NCBI RefSeq assembly: GCF_029632765.1
Contig: NZ_CP121247.1
Location: 558,001 to 622,000, forward strand
Direction: 5' to 3'
Length of the DNA: 64,000 nt
From: Arcanobacterium wilhelmae
Lineage (GTDB): Bacteria > Actinomycetota > Actinomycetes > Actinomycetales > Actinomycetaceae
In this document: piece after piece, positions 48,335 to 58,479 of the stretch
Layout: each line of letters opens with the position of its first letter
How positions within the stretch are numbered: the stretch's first letter is position 1
Position numbers and translations under genes: made by a program
The notes under the pieces: generated by a model
What the model saw: only the letters and a program-made list of their open reading frames with translations
The model's database searches: none
Told to the model about the DNA's origin: nothing

Positions 48335-51300
48335 GTGTTCACCACAAATATGAAGCGCCTTGGCGCGATCACGGCCACCGCCGTCGTCGTTGCCACCGCG
48401 ATCACTCCGGCTGCCGTCGCAACGAGCGCGCCGGCGTCGGCGGAAACGAAAATCCAGCGCAGCGTAACCCTCCCGAACGGGAAAACCGCCACCAACGTGC
48501 CCGAGCGATGGTTCGTGAAACTCGCAGGGCCGTCTGTTGCGAAAGGTGGCGATGCCGCCACTATCCGTCGCTCGCAGGACGCGTTCAACGCACAGCTGCG
48601 CACCGACGGCATCGACGCCTCGGTCACCACGAAGTACGAAAAGCTCTGGAACGGCGTCGCGATCGATGCCTCCGCGGCCGAACTTGAGAAGATCGCGAAG
48701 CTCGGGGTAGTCGAGCAGATCAGCCCGGTGGTCGAGGTGCCGCGCCCGGCCCCGATCGTCGACAAGGCAAAGCCGGCAAAGCTCACGCCCGCACAGATCG
48801 CTGAAGGAATCGCAACCCCCTCGCTCTTCCACGCGAAAGAACAGGGCGGCGTGCTCGTTGGTCACAATGGCCAAAAGTACACGGGTAAGAACACCACGAT
48901 CGCCATCATCGATACGGGCGTGGATTACGACCACCCAGATCTCGGTGGCAACGGCAAACCCAGCGAAGATACCAAAGAATCGCCCAACTTCCCCAACAAC
49001 AAGGTGATCGGCGGATACGACTTCGTCGGTGACGACTTCACAGGCGGCTTCCTCGGGCGCCCCAGCCCTGATCCGTATCCGGACGATTGCGCCGGCCACG
49101 GTACGCATGTTGCGGGCATCGCGGCCGCAAAGAAGGGGCAGGCCGACGGCATCAACGGCGTCGCGCCCGACGCCAAGATCCGCGCCTACCGCATCTTTGG
49201 TTGCAACTCGAACACCACCGCCGAGCTGATCACGAAGGCGATGGAAAAGGCTGCGGAAGACGGCGTGGACATCGTCAACATGTCGATCGGCACCGATTAC
49301 ATGATCTTCGCCGACTACCCAACAGCCGTGGCTGCCGCCGAGCTTACCAAGAAGGGCATCACGGTGATCGTGGCCCAGGGCAACGTGGGCGACAAGGGCC
49401 GCTGGACCATGGGTGGCGCGGGCACCTCGTCTGGCGTGATCACCGTGGGATCGGTGGACAACGCGAAAGAAACTAACCACTTCCTCACGATGACTGGCAA
49501 GGACGGATTCGTGAAGAACAAGATCCCCTACGGCATCGGCGAAGGCGCTGCCGTGCTCGTGGTGCCACACGACACCGACGTGTTCCCTGTGGTTGAGGCG
49601 GCCCCCGCCTACGGCAAGGCCGAACTTGCCAAGGACGATCCGGCGCTCCTGTGCAGCGCACCGAAGGAAAACGCGTTCAAAGACAAAGCGGTGATCGTGC
49701 GCCGCGGAGGCGATGAAAAGAAGTGTAACTTCCGCACCAAGGCGTTCAATGCGCAAGCCGGCGGCGCGAAGATGCTCATCATCGACAACAACAAGGAAGG
49801 CACACTGTCGGTTTCGGTGATGCCGGAGAAGGACCGCGACGAACTGGTGCAAATCCCGGTGGTTTCCGTTTCCTTGAAGGACGGAAACGCGATGCGCGCC
49901 GCGCTCCAAGAAGGTTCGGAGATTACGTTCCCCACGGGGCATCAGGAATTCGAGGTGGCAACCGCGGGTGAAGTGTCCGAGTTTTCCAGCTGGGGCCTAA
50001 ACTCGAACCTCGAGCTCAAGCCCGACGTCGTGGCGCCGGGTGGACGCATCTGGTCCACCTGGCCGCTCACGGGCTCACTCCAGTACCAGACTGTCTCCGG
50101 AACGTCGATGGCGGCTCCGTTCGTTGCTGGCGCTGCCGCGCTGATCCTCGAAGCGCACCCGGAAATCCGCACGCTTGAGGCGAAGAACCTCTCGAACGCG
50201 GTTGCTGAGCGTCTGCGCACCACCGCGAAACCGGTGGCATGGCACCACGGCAAGAGCGAGCTCGAGCCGATGGCACGCCAGGGCGCGGGCCTCGTGAACG
50301 TGGGCGCCGCGATCGAGGCGAACATCTCGATCACGCCGTCGGTGCTCAACCTCGGCCAGGCAGCCGACGTCGGCACCGACAAAGCCCTCAACAAGCATAC
50401 CGTGACGGTGCGCAACAACGGCGCCACCCGCGTCGTCTATACGCTCTTGCACCGTGACGCCGTGACGATCACCGGCCCGGGTGCGAAGCCGGAGAAGAAC
50501 ACGGCCGCAAGTGCCGCGAAAGTCTCCACCGACGGCACAGAGATCACACTCGAGCCGAAGGCGTCGGTGGAACTCGAGGTCGTCGTTACCCCGCCAACGG
50601 GCATGAAAGACGGCGATTTCTATGGCGGCTTCATCACCTTCACGCCGAAGGGGGACGGCCAGGCGCTGTCGATCCCGTTCTCGGGCGTGGGTGGCGACAT
50701 GGCGAAAGCCGACGTGCTCGGGCTCGCAAACGGCGGCAAGGTTGAGCTGAAGAACCGCGATTTCTACGATCTTGACCCCACTGTGGACGCGATGGGCCAC
50801 AACGATTACACCAACACCGGTATGTACACCGACCCGGCTCGTTTCTCGTTCGAGCCGAACGTTCCCGTGGAAAAGATCGCGGTGGACGTGGCCCCGGTGG
50901 CGAAAGACGGCACCGTTGGCACACCGCTCGGGTTGAGTCTGACCGATATTCTCGCCGCTGACGGCGGGCTTGCCGAGTTCGTCAAGGGCGTGAAGTGGTC
51001 CTCCTCGCGCCCGGTGCACGGCAAGGTTGATCCGAGCCAGCGCTTCCGCTCCGCACCTGCCTGGTTCAGCTGGGACGGCTCCTACATCGACAAGGACAAG
51101 ATCCGCCGCCAGGCGCCGAGCGGCAAGTACCAGATCACGATGTACGTGCTGCCGGTTGGCGAGAAGGGTACGTCGATCGAGGATTGGTATGCGTGGACAG
51201 CTCCGCAGCTGCGGATCGATTGGGATGACGCCTATTTCGCACCGACTGAGGGCGTGAAGGTTCTTGGCGGCAAGGCTGGCGACGAGGCGGTCATGGATTC

Positions 51301-52120
51301 CGACGCGTTCACGTCGGTTGCTGTTGAGGGGCGCAAGGCCACTCACACTATCGATCTGGGCAAGGAAATGCGCCTGGATACGGTGACCTATATTCCGGAC
51401 CAGCTTGCGCCGATCGATCGCGCGACCTCGTGGACCGTGGAGTACTCGCTCGACAACAAGACCTGGGAGGAGCTCGGCAAGCGCGAGCTTCTCACCTTCC
51501 ATCAGTACTGGAGTCGCATGGGCTTCCAGGGTGCGACCAAGGCGCGTTACCTGCGTGTGACGCTCGAGAACTCGCAAGAGGACGCGACCCGCGTTTCCGT
51601 TGCCGACATCCGCGTGACCGAGGCACGTCCGGACGCTCCGGATGCGACGCCGAAGGCTGAAAAGCCCGAGGGTGAGAAGCCGGGCGAGGCCGGTGCTCCG
51701 GCTCCGGAAAAGACACCGGGTTCCGAAGGGACACCGGGCGCTGAGAAGACACCGGGTAAGCCGGGTGCCGAGAAGACGCCGGTTCCGGGGAAGGTTCCGG
51801 GAACGACGCCGTCGGCTCCGGCCACGCCGACGCCGGGGAGCACGCCAGCACCGGGTAACTCGGCCACAGCTCCGGCCGCGCCGGCTGCACCGACGACGTC
51901 GGCGCCGTCGGGCACACCGACGAGCGCAGTGAAGACGCACGTCGCTGCAAAGCCGACGGCCGGTGCCACGTCGCAGAAGGCTGGAACGGCTGCTGCTCAG
52001 CCGAAGGGCCAGGCGGAGCTGTCGTTCACTGGCGCGTCGGTGAAAGTTGCGCTGGTGCTCTCGCTCATTGCGCTGGTGATCGGCGGTGCGATCGTGATGC
52101 GTCGGCGAGGCGAGAAGTAA
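48335..52120 (+). CDS. Cell-wall-anchored subtilisin-like serine protease (S8)
   Basis: The 1261-residue protein is exported and anchored. In order: a signal peptide (about 1-36, ASA|ET); an I9-type propeptide (about 45-135); the S8 catalytic domain with Asp193 (IIDTGVDYDHPD), His255 (GHGTHVAG) and Ser591 (SGTSMAAPF); a PA domain inserted at about 405-535; Fn3-like regions; an F5/8-type C (discoidin) domain at about 985-1098; a Pro/Ala/Gly/Thr-rich wall-spanning region; and a sorting signal LSFTG at 1229-1233, a hydrophobic helix and RRRGEK. The layout resembles C5a-peptidase-like surface subtilases, so a role with host proteins is likely but not shown. GTG 48335 is the probable start; ATG 48350 is an alternative. 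Confidence 0.93.
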   Translation: MFTTNMKRLGAITATAVVVATAITPAAVATSAPASAETKIQRSVTLPNGKTATNVPERWFVKLAGPSVAKGGDAATIRRSQDAFNAQLRTDGIDASVTTKYEKLWNGVAIDASAAELEKIAKLGVVEQISPVVEVPRPAPIVDKAKPAKLTPAQIAEGIATPSLFHAKEQGGVLVGHNGQKYTGKNTTIAIIDTGVDYDHPDLGGNGKPSEDTKESPNFPNNKVIGGYDFVGDDFTGGFLGRPSPDPYPDDCAGHGTHVAGIAAAKKGQADGINGVAPDAKIRAYRIFGCNSNTTAELITKAMEKAAEDGVDIVNMSIGTDYMIFADYPTAVAAAELTKKGITVIVAQGNVGDKGRWTMGGAGTSSGVITVGSVDNAKETNHFLTMTGKDGFVKNKIPYGIGEGAAVLVVPHDTDVFPVVEAAPAYGKAELAKDDPALLCSAPKENAFKDKAVIVRRGGDEKKCNFRTKAFNAQAGGAKMLIIDNNKEGTLSVSVMPEKDRDELVQIPVVSVSLKDGNAMRAALQEGSEITFPTGHQEFEVATAGEVSEFSSWGLNSNLELKPDVVAPGGRIWSTWPLTGSLQYQTVSGTSMAAPFVAGAAALILEAHPEIRTLEAKNLSNAVAERLRTTAKPVAWHHGKSELEPMARQGAGLVNVGAAIEANISITPSVLNLGQAADVGTDKALNKHTVTVRNNGATRVVYTLLHRDAVTITGPGAKPEKNTAASAAKVSTDGTEITLEPKASVELEVVVTPPTGMKDGDFYGGFITFTPKGDGQALSIPFSGVGGDMAKADVLGLANGGKVELKNRDFYDLDPTVDAMGHNDYTNTGMYTDPARFSFEPNVPVEKIAVDVAPVAKDGTVGTPLGLSLTDILAADGGLAEFVKGVKWSSSRPVHGKVDPSQRFRSAPAWFSWDGSYIDKDKIRRQAPSGKYQITMYVLPVGEKGTSIEDWYAWTAPQLRIDWDDAYFAPTEGVKVLGGKAGDEAVMDSDAFTSVAVEGRKATHTIDLGKEMRLDTVTYIPDQLAPIDRATSWTVEYSLDNKTWEELGKRELLTFHQYWSRMGFQGATKARYLRVTLENSQEDATRVSVADIRVTEARPDAPDATPKAEKPEGEKPGEAGAPAPEKTPGSEGTPGAEKTPGKPGAEKTPVPGKVPGTTPSAPATPTPGSTPAPGNSATAPAAPAAPTTSAPSGTPTSAVKTHVAAKPTAGATSQKAGTAAAQPKGQAELSFTGASVKVALVLSLIALVIGGAIVMRRRGEK

Positions 52121-52131
52121 TCGCTGACTGG

Positions 52132-52179
52132 CAGGGGTGGGATTGTTGTGGCGAGAGTGCCACAACAATCCCACCCCTG
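52132..52179 (+). terminator. Terminator after the protease gene
   Basis: A perfect 21-bp stem (52132-52152 with 52159-52179) with a GAGAGT loop lies 11 bases after the stop. No U-tract follows. Confidence 0.82.
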
Positions 52180-52266
52180 TGCTCTACCCGAGGAAAACTG
52201 CGCACAATCGGGCAAAAGTGATCGACGCGCCGAAAGTGCACGCCAAAAACTGTCAGAGGTGCCCAG

Positions 52267-52272
52267 TAGACT
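52267..52272 (+). promoter_or_regulatory. Candidate -10 element before pcrA
   Basis: TAGACT lies ten bases before the pcrA ATG. No -35 is seen. The distance would give a leader of only a few bases. Confidence 0.4.
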
Positions 52273-52282
52273 GAGACGCAGT

Positions 52283-54742
52283 ATGAGTGAGAATGATTTT
52301 TCTTCAGCAATGGCGCGCCTTCGCGCTCGAATCGACGCCGCGAAGGCTCGCTCGTCGGCCGAACCCGAGCCGGCGGAAACTTCAGCGCCCGCGAATGTTT
52401 TCGCACCGGCGTCGTCGGGAGCGGATCGGCTACTGGCAGGGCTGAACCCGGCACAGAAAGCCGCCGTCACGTCCACCGCGCCGTATGTTCTGGTAGTGGC
52501 GGGCGCAGGCTCGGGCAAAACGAAGGTGCTCACCACGCGTATCTCGTACCTGATCGCCACCGGGCGGGTTGCGCCCGGAGAGATCCTCGCGATCACCTTC
52601 ACAAACAAGGCCGCCAAGGAGATGCGCGAGCGTCTTGAAGCGATGCTCGGCCCGCAGGCGCGGTACATGTGGATCTCCACCTTCCACTCGGCGTGCGTGC
52701 GGATCCTGCGCGCAGAACACGAAGCGATCGGCATGCGCTCCACGTTCACGATCTACGATTCGGCCGATTCGTTGCGGCTGATGACGATCGTTGCGCGCGA
52801 AGAGGGGATCGAATCCAAGGCACACCCGCCCAAGAAGCTCGTGCGCGCGGTCTCCGATTTGAAGAACGAGCTGGTCAGCGCAGCCGAGTTCGAGCGGGCA
52901 GCGAATGGGAAAGACGAACAGCTCCTCGCCAGGGCGTATACGGGCTACCAAAAGCGGCTCGCGGCGGCGAACGCCATGGATTTCGATGATCTCATCATGA
53001 CAACCGTGCAGCTCCTTCGGAATAATCCGATGATCGCCGAGCATTACCGGCGCCGCTTCCGCCACGTGCTGGTAGACGAATACCAGGATACAAACGTCGC
53101 CCAGTACGAGCTGGTGCGAACCCTGGTAGGGGAGAAGGCAGATCCCATTCACGGTGAGCTCACGGTGGTGGGCGATGCAGACCAGTCGATCTACGCGTTC
53201 CGCGGCGCAACGATTCGCAACATCCAGGATTTTGAAAAAGACTTCCCGGATTCGCAGACCGTGCTCCTCGAACAGAACTACCGTTCCACGCAAAATATTC
53301 TCTCTGCGGCGAACGCCGTGATTTCCAATAACGACGGCCGGCGCGCGAAGAACCTTTGGACCGATTCGGGCAGCGGCGAGCCGCTCGTGGGCTACGTGGC
53401 CGATGCGGAATCGGACGAGAGCGCGTTCGTGGTCGAAGAGATCGATAAGCTCCGAGGCGAGGGCTACAAGTACGGTGATTTCGCGGTGTTCTATCGGGCG
53501 AACGCGCAATCGCGTGCGCTCGAAGAAATGTTCGTGCGCTCCGGAATTCCGTACAAGGTTGTCGGTGGAACCAAGTTTTATGATCGCAAGGAAATCAAGG
53601 ACGCCATCGCCTATCTCCACGCCGTCGCAAACCCGGACGATACGGTGGCGATCCGTCGCATTCTCAACGAACCCAAGCGCGGGCTCGGTGCCAAGGCCGA
53701 GGAGACCGTTGCTATGTACGCGGCCCGCTTCGGCATGTCGTTCGGTGCTGCGCTCGCGGCAGTCGCGCACCCAGAAATGGGGGAGGTTGAAGGGCTCACC
53801 CCGCGCGCCCGCGCGTCGATGACCGCCTTTGTGACGATGCTCGAGGCGGCGCGCGCTCAGGCAGAGGCTGGCGCGGCCCCTGCGGACATTCTGGACGATC
53901 TGATGGACGCCTCGGGCTACCTTGATGTTCTACAAAAATCCAACGATCCGCAAGATGAAGTGCGTGTGGAGAACCTGGCAGAACTCCACTCGGTGGCCTC
54001 CGATTTCCGCGTGCTCAATCCTGAGGGCACGCTCGGAGAATTCCTCGATCAGATCTCCCTTGTTTCCGATACAGACCAGATTCCCGATGGCGAGGGCGAA
54101 GGTCAGGTGGTCCTCATGACCATCCACACTGCCAAGGGCCTCGAGTTCCCTGTCGTCTTTGTGACGGGCCTGGAAGATGGCACGTTCCCGCACATTCGCT
54201 CGCTCGGCTCGGCTCGCGAGCTCGCAGAAGAGCGTCGCCTCGCGTACGTGGCGCTCACTCGCGCTCGCGAACGCCTTTACGTCACTCGCGCCGCCACCCG
54301 TGCGCAGTACGGCGCGCCGCAGTCGCTGCCGCCGTCGCGCTTCCTTGAAGAGATCCCCGCCGACGTCATCACCTGGCGTCGCTCGGAAGCCGCCGTCGAA
54401 TCTCTTCGCGGCGGCTGGGGAGGCTCTGGCTGGGGTGGCTCTGGCAGGTCCGGCTCGCGTTCGCGCTGGAACGACGACGCCGATTTTGCGCCAGCATACG
54501 GCGGAAAGTCCACCTTCACGCCTGGGAAACTCGACGGTTCAGACCCGGCCCCCGCGCCGGCGTCGGGCCCGCAGAATACCGGCGGCCTTGCTGTTGGGGA
54601 TCGCGTGCGCCACAAGTCGTTCGGCACGGGAACCGTCGTGTCATTCGAGGGCGGGGGTAAATCCACTGTCGCAAAAGTTAAGTTCTCGAACGGCGCCACC
54701 AAGCGCCTCATGCTCCGATTCGCACCACTGGAGAAGATCTGA
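52283..54742 (+). CDS. pcrA: ATP-dependent DNA helicase PcrA/UvrD
   Basis: PcrA unwinds DNA 3' to 5' in repair and replication-conflict resolution. Walker A is GAGSGKT at residues 74-80 (VVAGAGSGKTKVLTTRISYL), Walker B VDEYQDTN, then GDADQSIYAFRGA, LEQNYRST, MTIHTAKGLEFPVVF and VALTRARERLYV. The first 45 residues are an Ala/Glu-rich extension. The C-terminus (VGDRVRHKSFGTGTVVSFEGGG) is the Tudor-like domain that binds RNA polymerase in PcrA. The 819-residue protein overlaps the next gene by one base (TGATG). Confidence 0.97.
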   Translation: MSENDFSSAMARLRARIDAAKARSSAEPEPAETSAPANVFAPASSGADRLLAGLNPAQKAAVTSTAPYVLVVAGAGSGKTKVLTTRISYLIATGRVAPGEILAITFTNKAAKEMRERLEAMLGPQARYMWISTFHSACVRILRAEHEAIGMRSTFTIYDSADSLRLMTIVAREEGIESKAHPPKKLVRAVSDLKNELVSAAEFERAANGKDEQLLARAYTGYQKRLAAANAMDFDDLIMTTVQLLRNNPMIAEHYRRRFRHVLVDEYQDTNVAQYELVRTLVGEKADPIHGELTVVGDADQSIYAFRGATIRNIQDFEKDFPDSQTVLLEQNYRSTQNILSAANAVISNNDGRRAKNLWTDSGSGEPLVGYVADAESDESAFVVEEIDKLRGEGYKYGDFAVFYRANAQSRALEEMFVRSGIPYKVVGGTKFYDRKEIKDAIAYLHAVANPDDTVAIRRILNEPKRGLGAKAEETVAMYAARFGMSFGAALAAVAHPEMGEVEGLTPRARASMTAFVTMLEAARAQAEAGAAPADILDDLMDASGYLDVLQKSNDPQDEVRVENLAELHSVASDFRVLNPEGTLGEFLDQISLVSDTDQIPDGEGEGQVVLMTIHTAKGLEFPVVFVTGLEDGTFPHIRSLGSARELAEERRLAYVALTRARERLYVTRAATRAQYGAPQSLPPSRFLEEIPADVITWRRSEAAVESLRGGWGGSGWGGSGRSGSRSRWNDDADFAPAYGGKSTFTPGKLDGSDPAPAPASGPQNTGGLAVGDRVRHKSFGTGTVVSFEGGGKSTVAKVKFSNGATKRLMLRFAPLEKI

Positions 54743-56757
54743 TGAGTGAATATCCACGCAACACGTTCACATCCCGTCGCCCGAGCGGGAACCGCGCCGC
54801 GCAGCGCCTGCGTCGCGAGCCCGGAGCTCGCCCTGGAACTGGTGGAACTCGAGTTTCGGCGTCGATGAGCGACCACGGCGGATACATTGCCGGCCTGGAC
54901 GGGCTGCGTGCCCTCGCAGTGCTCGCTGTGGTGATCTACCACGTCAGCCCCGCGATTTTGGCCGGTGGATACCTGGGAGTGGACGTCTTCTTCGTGATCT
55001 CCGGATTCCTCATCACCACTCTGATCCTGCGTGAAAAGCGCAAAACTGGCGGATTCGATCTTCGCGGGTTCTGGGTACGCCGTGCCCGCCGCCTCTTCCC
55101 GGCGTTTGTTGTGCTGATCCTCACCGTCGTGCCACTCGCGTGGGCGATCAATCGGGATCTGCTCGTGGGAATCGGTCGGCAGGTTCTCGGCGCGCTGACG
55201 TTCTCCACGAACTGGCTCGAGATCGCGCACGGTACCTCATATTTCGACCAAACTTCACCATTGCTGTTCAAGAACTTCTGGTCGCTCGCGATTGAAGAAC
55301 AGTTCTACCTGTTCTGGCCGCTTGTGATGTTGGCTCTGCTCACGGTGCTCGCGAAACTCTGGCAGCGTCTCGCCATAGCGGCGATCCTCGCGGGCGGTTC
55401 CGCGTTGCTGATGGCAGTGCTTTACGATCCCGCGAATGTCACCTTCGTGTACTACGGCACCCACACGCACATGTTCGGGATCGCGCTTGGAATTGTGTTG
55501 GCGTTCATTTGGGCAGATCCTCGAGAGCCGTTCCTCGGCTCTGCCACATGGCGTGCAATGAACCAGCCGGTCGGAGCGGGCGCACTCGCGGTGATTGCGG
55601 TGGCGATGATCGTCCTTCCGGACGACGCCGAGGGGGCCTATCGTGGCGTGATCGCTCTCGTTAGTTCACTGACGGTGGTGGTGATCGCCGCGATGCTCGC
55701 GCCCGGATCGTTACTCGCGCGCCTCGCCGATAATCGAGTATTCCGCTGGGTTGGTTCGCGTTCATACGGACTGTACCTGTGGCACTGGCCGATCCTCGTG
55801 ATGGTCACTGCACTGGTCCCCGCGGCGATTGGTACTGCGGCTTACTGGATCCGTGCTGCGATTGCTGTGGCGCTGACAGCGCTGATCTGTGAAGTCTCGT
55901 ACCGATTCGTCGAGACTCCGGTAAGGAAGTTCGGCTTCCGCCGCGTATTCGACGCGCTGAAAACTGAAGTGAGTGCCTCGAGGGCAGGGAAGATCGCCGC
56001 TGGAGTTGTGGGGTTGCTCCTTGCACTGACACTCCTCGCCATCACATTTGCGCCTGCGAAGAGCTCAACCACGCTCCAAATCGAAGCTGGGGAAGCTGAG
56101 CCAGTTCACGCCGAAGCGAGCAGCTCAGCCGCCCCATCGGCGTCGGCGGCTCCGGCCAGCACGGAACAAGGAGCGGCGACGCGCGCACAGCGGGAAAAAC
56201 TCCCCACAAAATTCGACACGAGTGTTCCTGCTACTGACGATATCACCGCGATCGGCGATTCCATGATCGCCGCATCAAAGGGAGGCTTCGTCCATGCGAT
56301 GCCAGGAATCCGCTTCGTCGCGAAATCCAACATGCAGTGGAAGGATGCTGCTCGAATGGTGCGTCAGGGGCTCGCAGCCAACCAGATCGGTCGTGGAGTG
56401 ATCATCACCTATGGCACGAACGCCGGCGTGCCAGATACGGAGAAGGTCCGTGAAGTGATGGATCTGCTTGGCCCTGATCGCATGATTGTGCTGGTGAATC
56501 TCTATTCGCCGTCCACCTTCGTGTCTGCCTCGAACAAGGAGCTCGCGAAGGTAGCGAAGGAGTACGCGAACGTTACCTTGCTTGATTGGAACGCCTACGT
56601 TTCGGGAAAACCGGCACTGTTGCAGGTCGATCAAACGCACCCGTCCATGAAGGGAGCCCTCGAGTTCGGGCAACTGGCGTACCGTACCCTGAAGGATTTT
56701 TCTGCGCAGTTGAGCTCGCAAGGCAGCACAGACAAGAATGAGGAGACGAAACGGTGA
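54742..56757 (+). CDS. OatA-like acyltransferase with C-terminal SGNH domain
   Basis: The 671-residue protein has an acyltransferase-3 membrane domain (about 45-440; GLDGLRALAVLAVVIYHV, GVDVFFVISGFLIT, NFWSLAIEEQFYLFWP) with about ten segments. An extracellular SGNH domain (about 490-665) follows, with Ser507 in IGDSM and Asp630/His633 in DQTHPS. This is the OatA layout, which O-acetylates peptidoglycan or other wall glycans and protects against lysozyme. It is coupled to pcrA and to the next gene. Confidence 0.92.
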   Translation: MSEYPRNTFTSRRPSGNRAAQRLRREPGARPGTGGTRVSASMSDHGGYIAGLDGLRALAVLAVVIYHVSPAILAGGYLGVDVFFVISGFLITTLILREKRKTGGFDLRGFWVRRARRLFPAFVVLILTVVPLAWAINRDLLVGIGRQVLGALTFSTNWLEIAHGTSYFDQTSPLLFKNFWSLAIEEQFYLFWPLVMLALLTVLAKLWQRLAIAAILAGGSALLMAVLYDPANVTFVYYGTHTHMFGIALGIVLAFIWADPREPFLGSATWRAMNQPVGAGALAVIAVAMIVLPDDAEGAYRGVIALVSSLTVVVIAAMLAPGSLLARLADNRVFRWVGSRSYGLYLWHWPILVMVTALVPAAIGTAAYWIRAAIAVALTALICEVSYRFVETPVRKFGFRRVFDALKTEVSASRAGKIAAGVVGLLLALTLLAITFAPAKSSTTLQIEAGEAEPVHAEASSSAAPSASAAPASTEQGAATRAQREKLPTKFDTSVPATDDITAIGDSMIAASKGGFVHAMPGIRFVAKSNMQWKDAARMVRQGLAANQIGRGVIITYGTNAGVPDTEKVREVMDLLGPDRMIVLVNLYSPSTFVSASNKELAKVAKEYANVTLLDWNAYVSGKPALLQVDQTHPSMKGALEFGQLAYRTLKDFSAQLSSQGSTDKNEETKR

Positions 56758-58193
56758 CGATGGAAGGAACCCAGATGGACGACGAACTCACAGCGCTCCA
56801 GCGGGCCATCATCGTGGCAAAAGGTGCACTACTCGCCCCGGTGCTCACATGGCTCGTCGTCACCCTCGCCGTCCTCCTGTTCTATGTTGCCGACGCTGCC
56901 GCGCCTTCCCTTGGCGACGCTACCTGGGGTGATGCTGCGCGCTTCGCTTCCGGTTTTTTCCTCACCGCGTTTAGCGGCTCGGTGGCAGTGGGAGGTGGTT
57001 ACCTGAGCTTGGCACCGCTCACGTTGACGCTTCTTGCCGTTGGCCTCACGTATGGCACGCTGCGGCGTCGAGGTGTTCTGAATTGGGGTGAATGGGCGGT
57101 GGCCACCGCCGTCCCCGTGGCGTTCGTCGGCATTGTGGGAGCGGTTTCGCGCCCTGGTGGCCCGTGGTGGGTTGCCCTTGTCGGTGCCTCTGTCTGGTTT
57201 GGCACAATCGTCGCGCTCGCAGGCCGTGAGTTCCTTGTCCCTGAGGCAAACACGGAGGCGTTTGACAGGATCGTGCACGTGGTGGTGCTCGTGGTGGTAG
57301 GGGTACTCGTTGTGGCAGTCCTCGCTGTGGGTGCTGGCCTGATCGCCGGCGCAGAGCGTATCGGCGCGATTCATTCCTCGTTCTTCGGCTCAGCACTGGA
57401 TACTGCTGGGCTCACCGCACTGCAACTTGCCTACGTGCCAGATGCTCTTGTGTGGGGCTTCGCGTATCTCACTGGTGCCGGCTTTGCGATTGGAACTGGA
57501 ACGAGTTTTTCCGCGCTCGGTGTCACAGCGCTTCCCCTGCCCGCGATTCCTGCGTTCGGGGCACTGCCGCAGGTGGGGTTTGCTGCGCCGTGGCTTGTTG
57601 GAGTTGTGGTTGTGGTTTTTGCGCTGCTGGGCGTGTACTACGGACGTCATCGGCGCACAGATCCGCTGACGGTTGTGCTCGCCGACGCCGGTGCGGGAGC
57701 AGTACTCAGCGCCCTCGTTATCTCGGCGCTTGTCTCAGCCGCATCCGGTTCTCTTGGCTCGGGCCGTATGGCCACGGTCGGTGGTAACGGTGGGCTCATC
57801 TTCGGCCTGACTCTCGCCGAGGTGGCCATCCCATTCGTACTTGTGAGTATGCTTTCGCATCCCACGTTCACCTCGTGGATTCGAGGGCGCGCCCAGAGCG
57901 CCTCCACGCACGCCAAAGCGACGATCTCAGCAATGGGAGAAAATCGCGAACGTGCGAAGGCGACGGCTGACGTCGAGCCCGCAGCCGGCGTCGCACCTGA
58001 AGAACACGTCGAATCCGACGTCGAGGTCGCTGCGGAGCTCAGAGAAAATCCCGATGCTACTGTCTCGGATGCCGAGGAGAGCTTCCTCAATGTCCCTAGC
58101 GCTGCCGCAAAGCCTCAAGATACACTCGATACTCAAGAGATTGACATCGTTCGTACGCAGGCATCGAACGAGGAAGCAGAAGAAACGAAGTGA
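56754..58193 (+). CDS. DUF6350 multi-pass membrane protein
   Basis: The 479-residue protein has about ten hydrophobic segments from residue 25 to 370 and a soluble acidic C-terminal tail (about 385-479). It matches the actinobacterial DUF6350 family in size and pattern (SVAVGGGYLSLAPLTLTLLAVGLTYG); members are sometimes called cell-division proteins, but the function is not settled. GTG 56754 overlaps the upstream stop (GTGA), and its TGA overlaps the next start. Confidence 0.82.
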   Translation: MTMEGTQMDDELTALQRAIIVAKGALLAPVLTWLVVTLAVLLFYVADAAAPSLGDATWGDAARFASGFFLTAFSGSVAVGGGYLSLAPLTLTLLAVGLTYGTLRRRGVLNWGEWAVATAVPVAFVGIVGAVSRPGGPWWVALVGASVWFGTIVALAGREFLVPEANTEAFDRIVHVVVLVVVGVLVVAVLAVGAGLIAGAERIGAIHSSFFGSALDTAGLTALQLAYVPDALVWGFAYLTGAGFAIGTGTSFSALGVTALPLPAIPAFGALPQVGFAAPWLVGVVVVVFALLGVYYGRHRRTDPLTVVLADAGAGAVLSALVISALVSAASGSLGSGRMATVGGNGGLIFGLTLAEVAIPFVLVSMLSHPTFTSWIRGRAQSASTHAKATISAMGENRERAKATADVEPAAGVAPEEHVESDVEVAAELRENPDATVSDAEESFLNVPSAAAKPQDTLDTQEIDIVRTQASNEEAEETK

Positions 58194-58459
58194 ACAACTA
58201 CCAACTCCCACCTCTGGGATACTACGTTGTGCTCATCGCTTGGCTCGTTGTCGCGATCGGAACGGCGTTTCTTGTGAACGTCGGATGGGCGGCCGACGTA
58301 CTGGCAACCGGTTTCGTCGCCCACGCGCTTGCTCGGGTGATTCTGCCGGCTGGCACTGTTCCTCAAGTCCGTTCGAAGCTCGTCGACGTCGCGTGGTGTC
58401 TCGCCTTCGCTGGCGCGATCACATTCTTCGCCTCTTTTGGTAATACGCCGCAACTGTAG
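58190..58459 (+). CDS. DUF3017-like small membrane protein
   Basis: The 89-residue protein has three hydrophobic segments (about 11-32, 35-52 and 66-82) and no other motif, fitting the DUF3017 family of actinobacteria. GTG 58190 overlaps the preceding stop (GTGA), so it is translated together with DUF6350. The function is unknown. Confidence 0.75.
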   Translation: MNNYQLPPLGYYVVLIAWLVVAIGTAFLVNVGWAADVLATGFVAHALARVILPAGTVPQVRSKLVDVAWCLAFAGAITFFASFGNTPQL

Positions 58460-58479
58460 CGGCCAAAGAAAGGAATACA

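Noticed and set aside
50075..52174. 699-codon frame opposite the protease gene
   Set aside because: Arg-rich shadow with no recognisable protein features.
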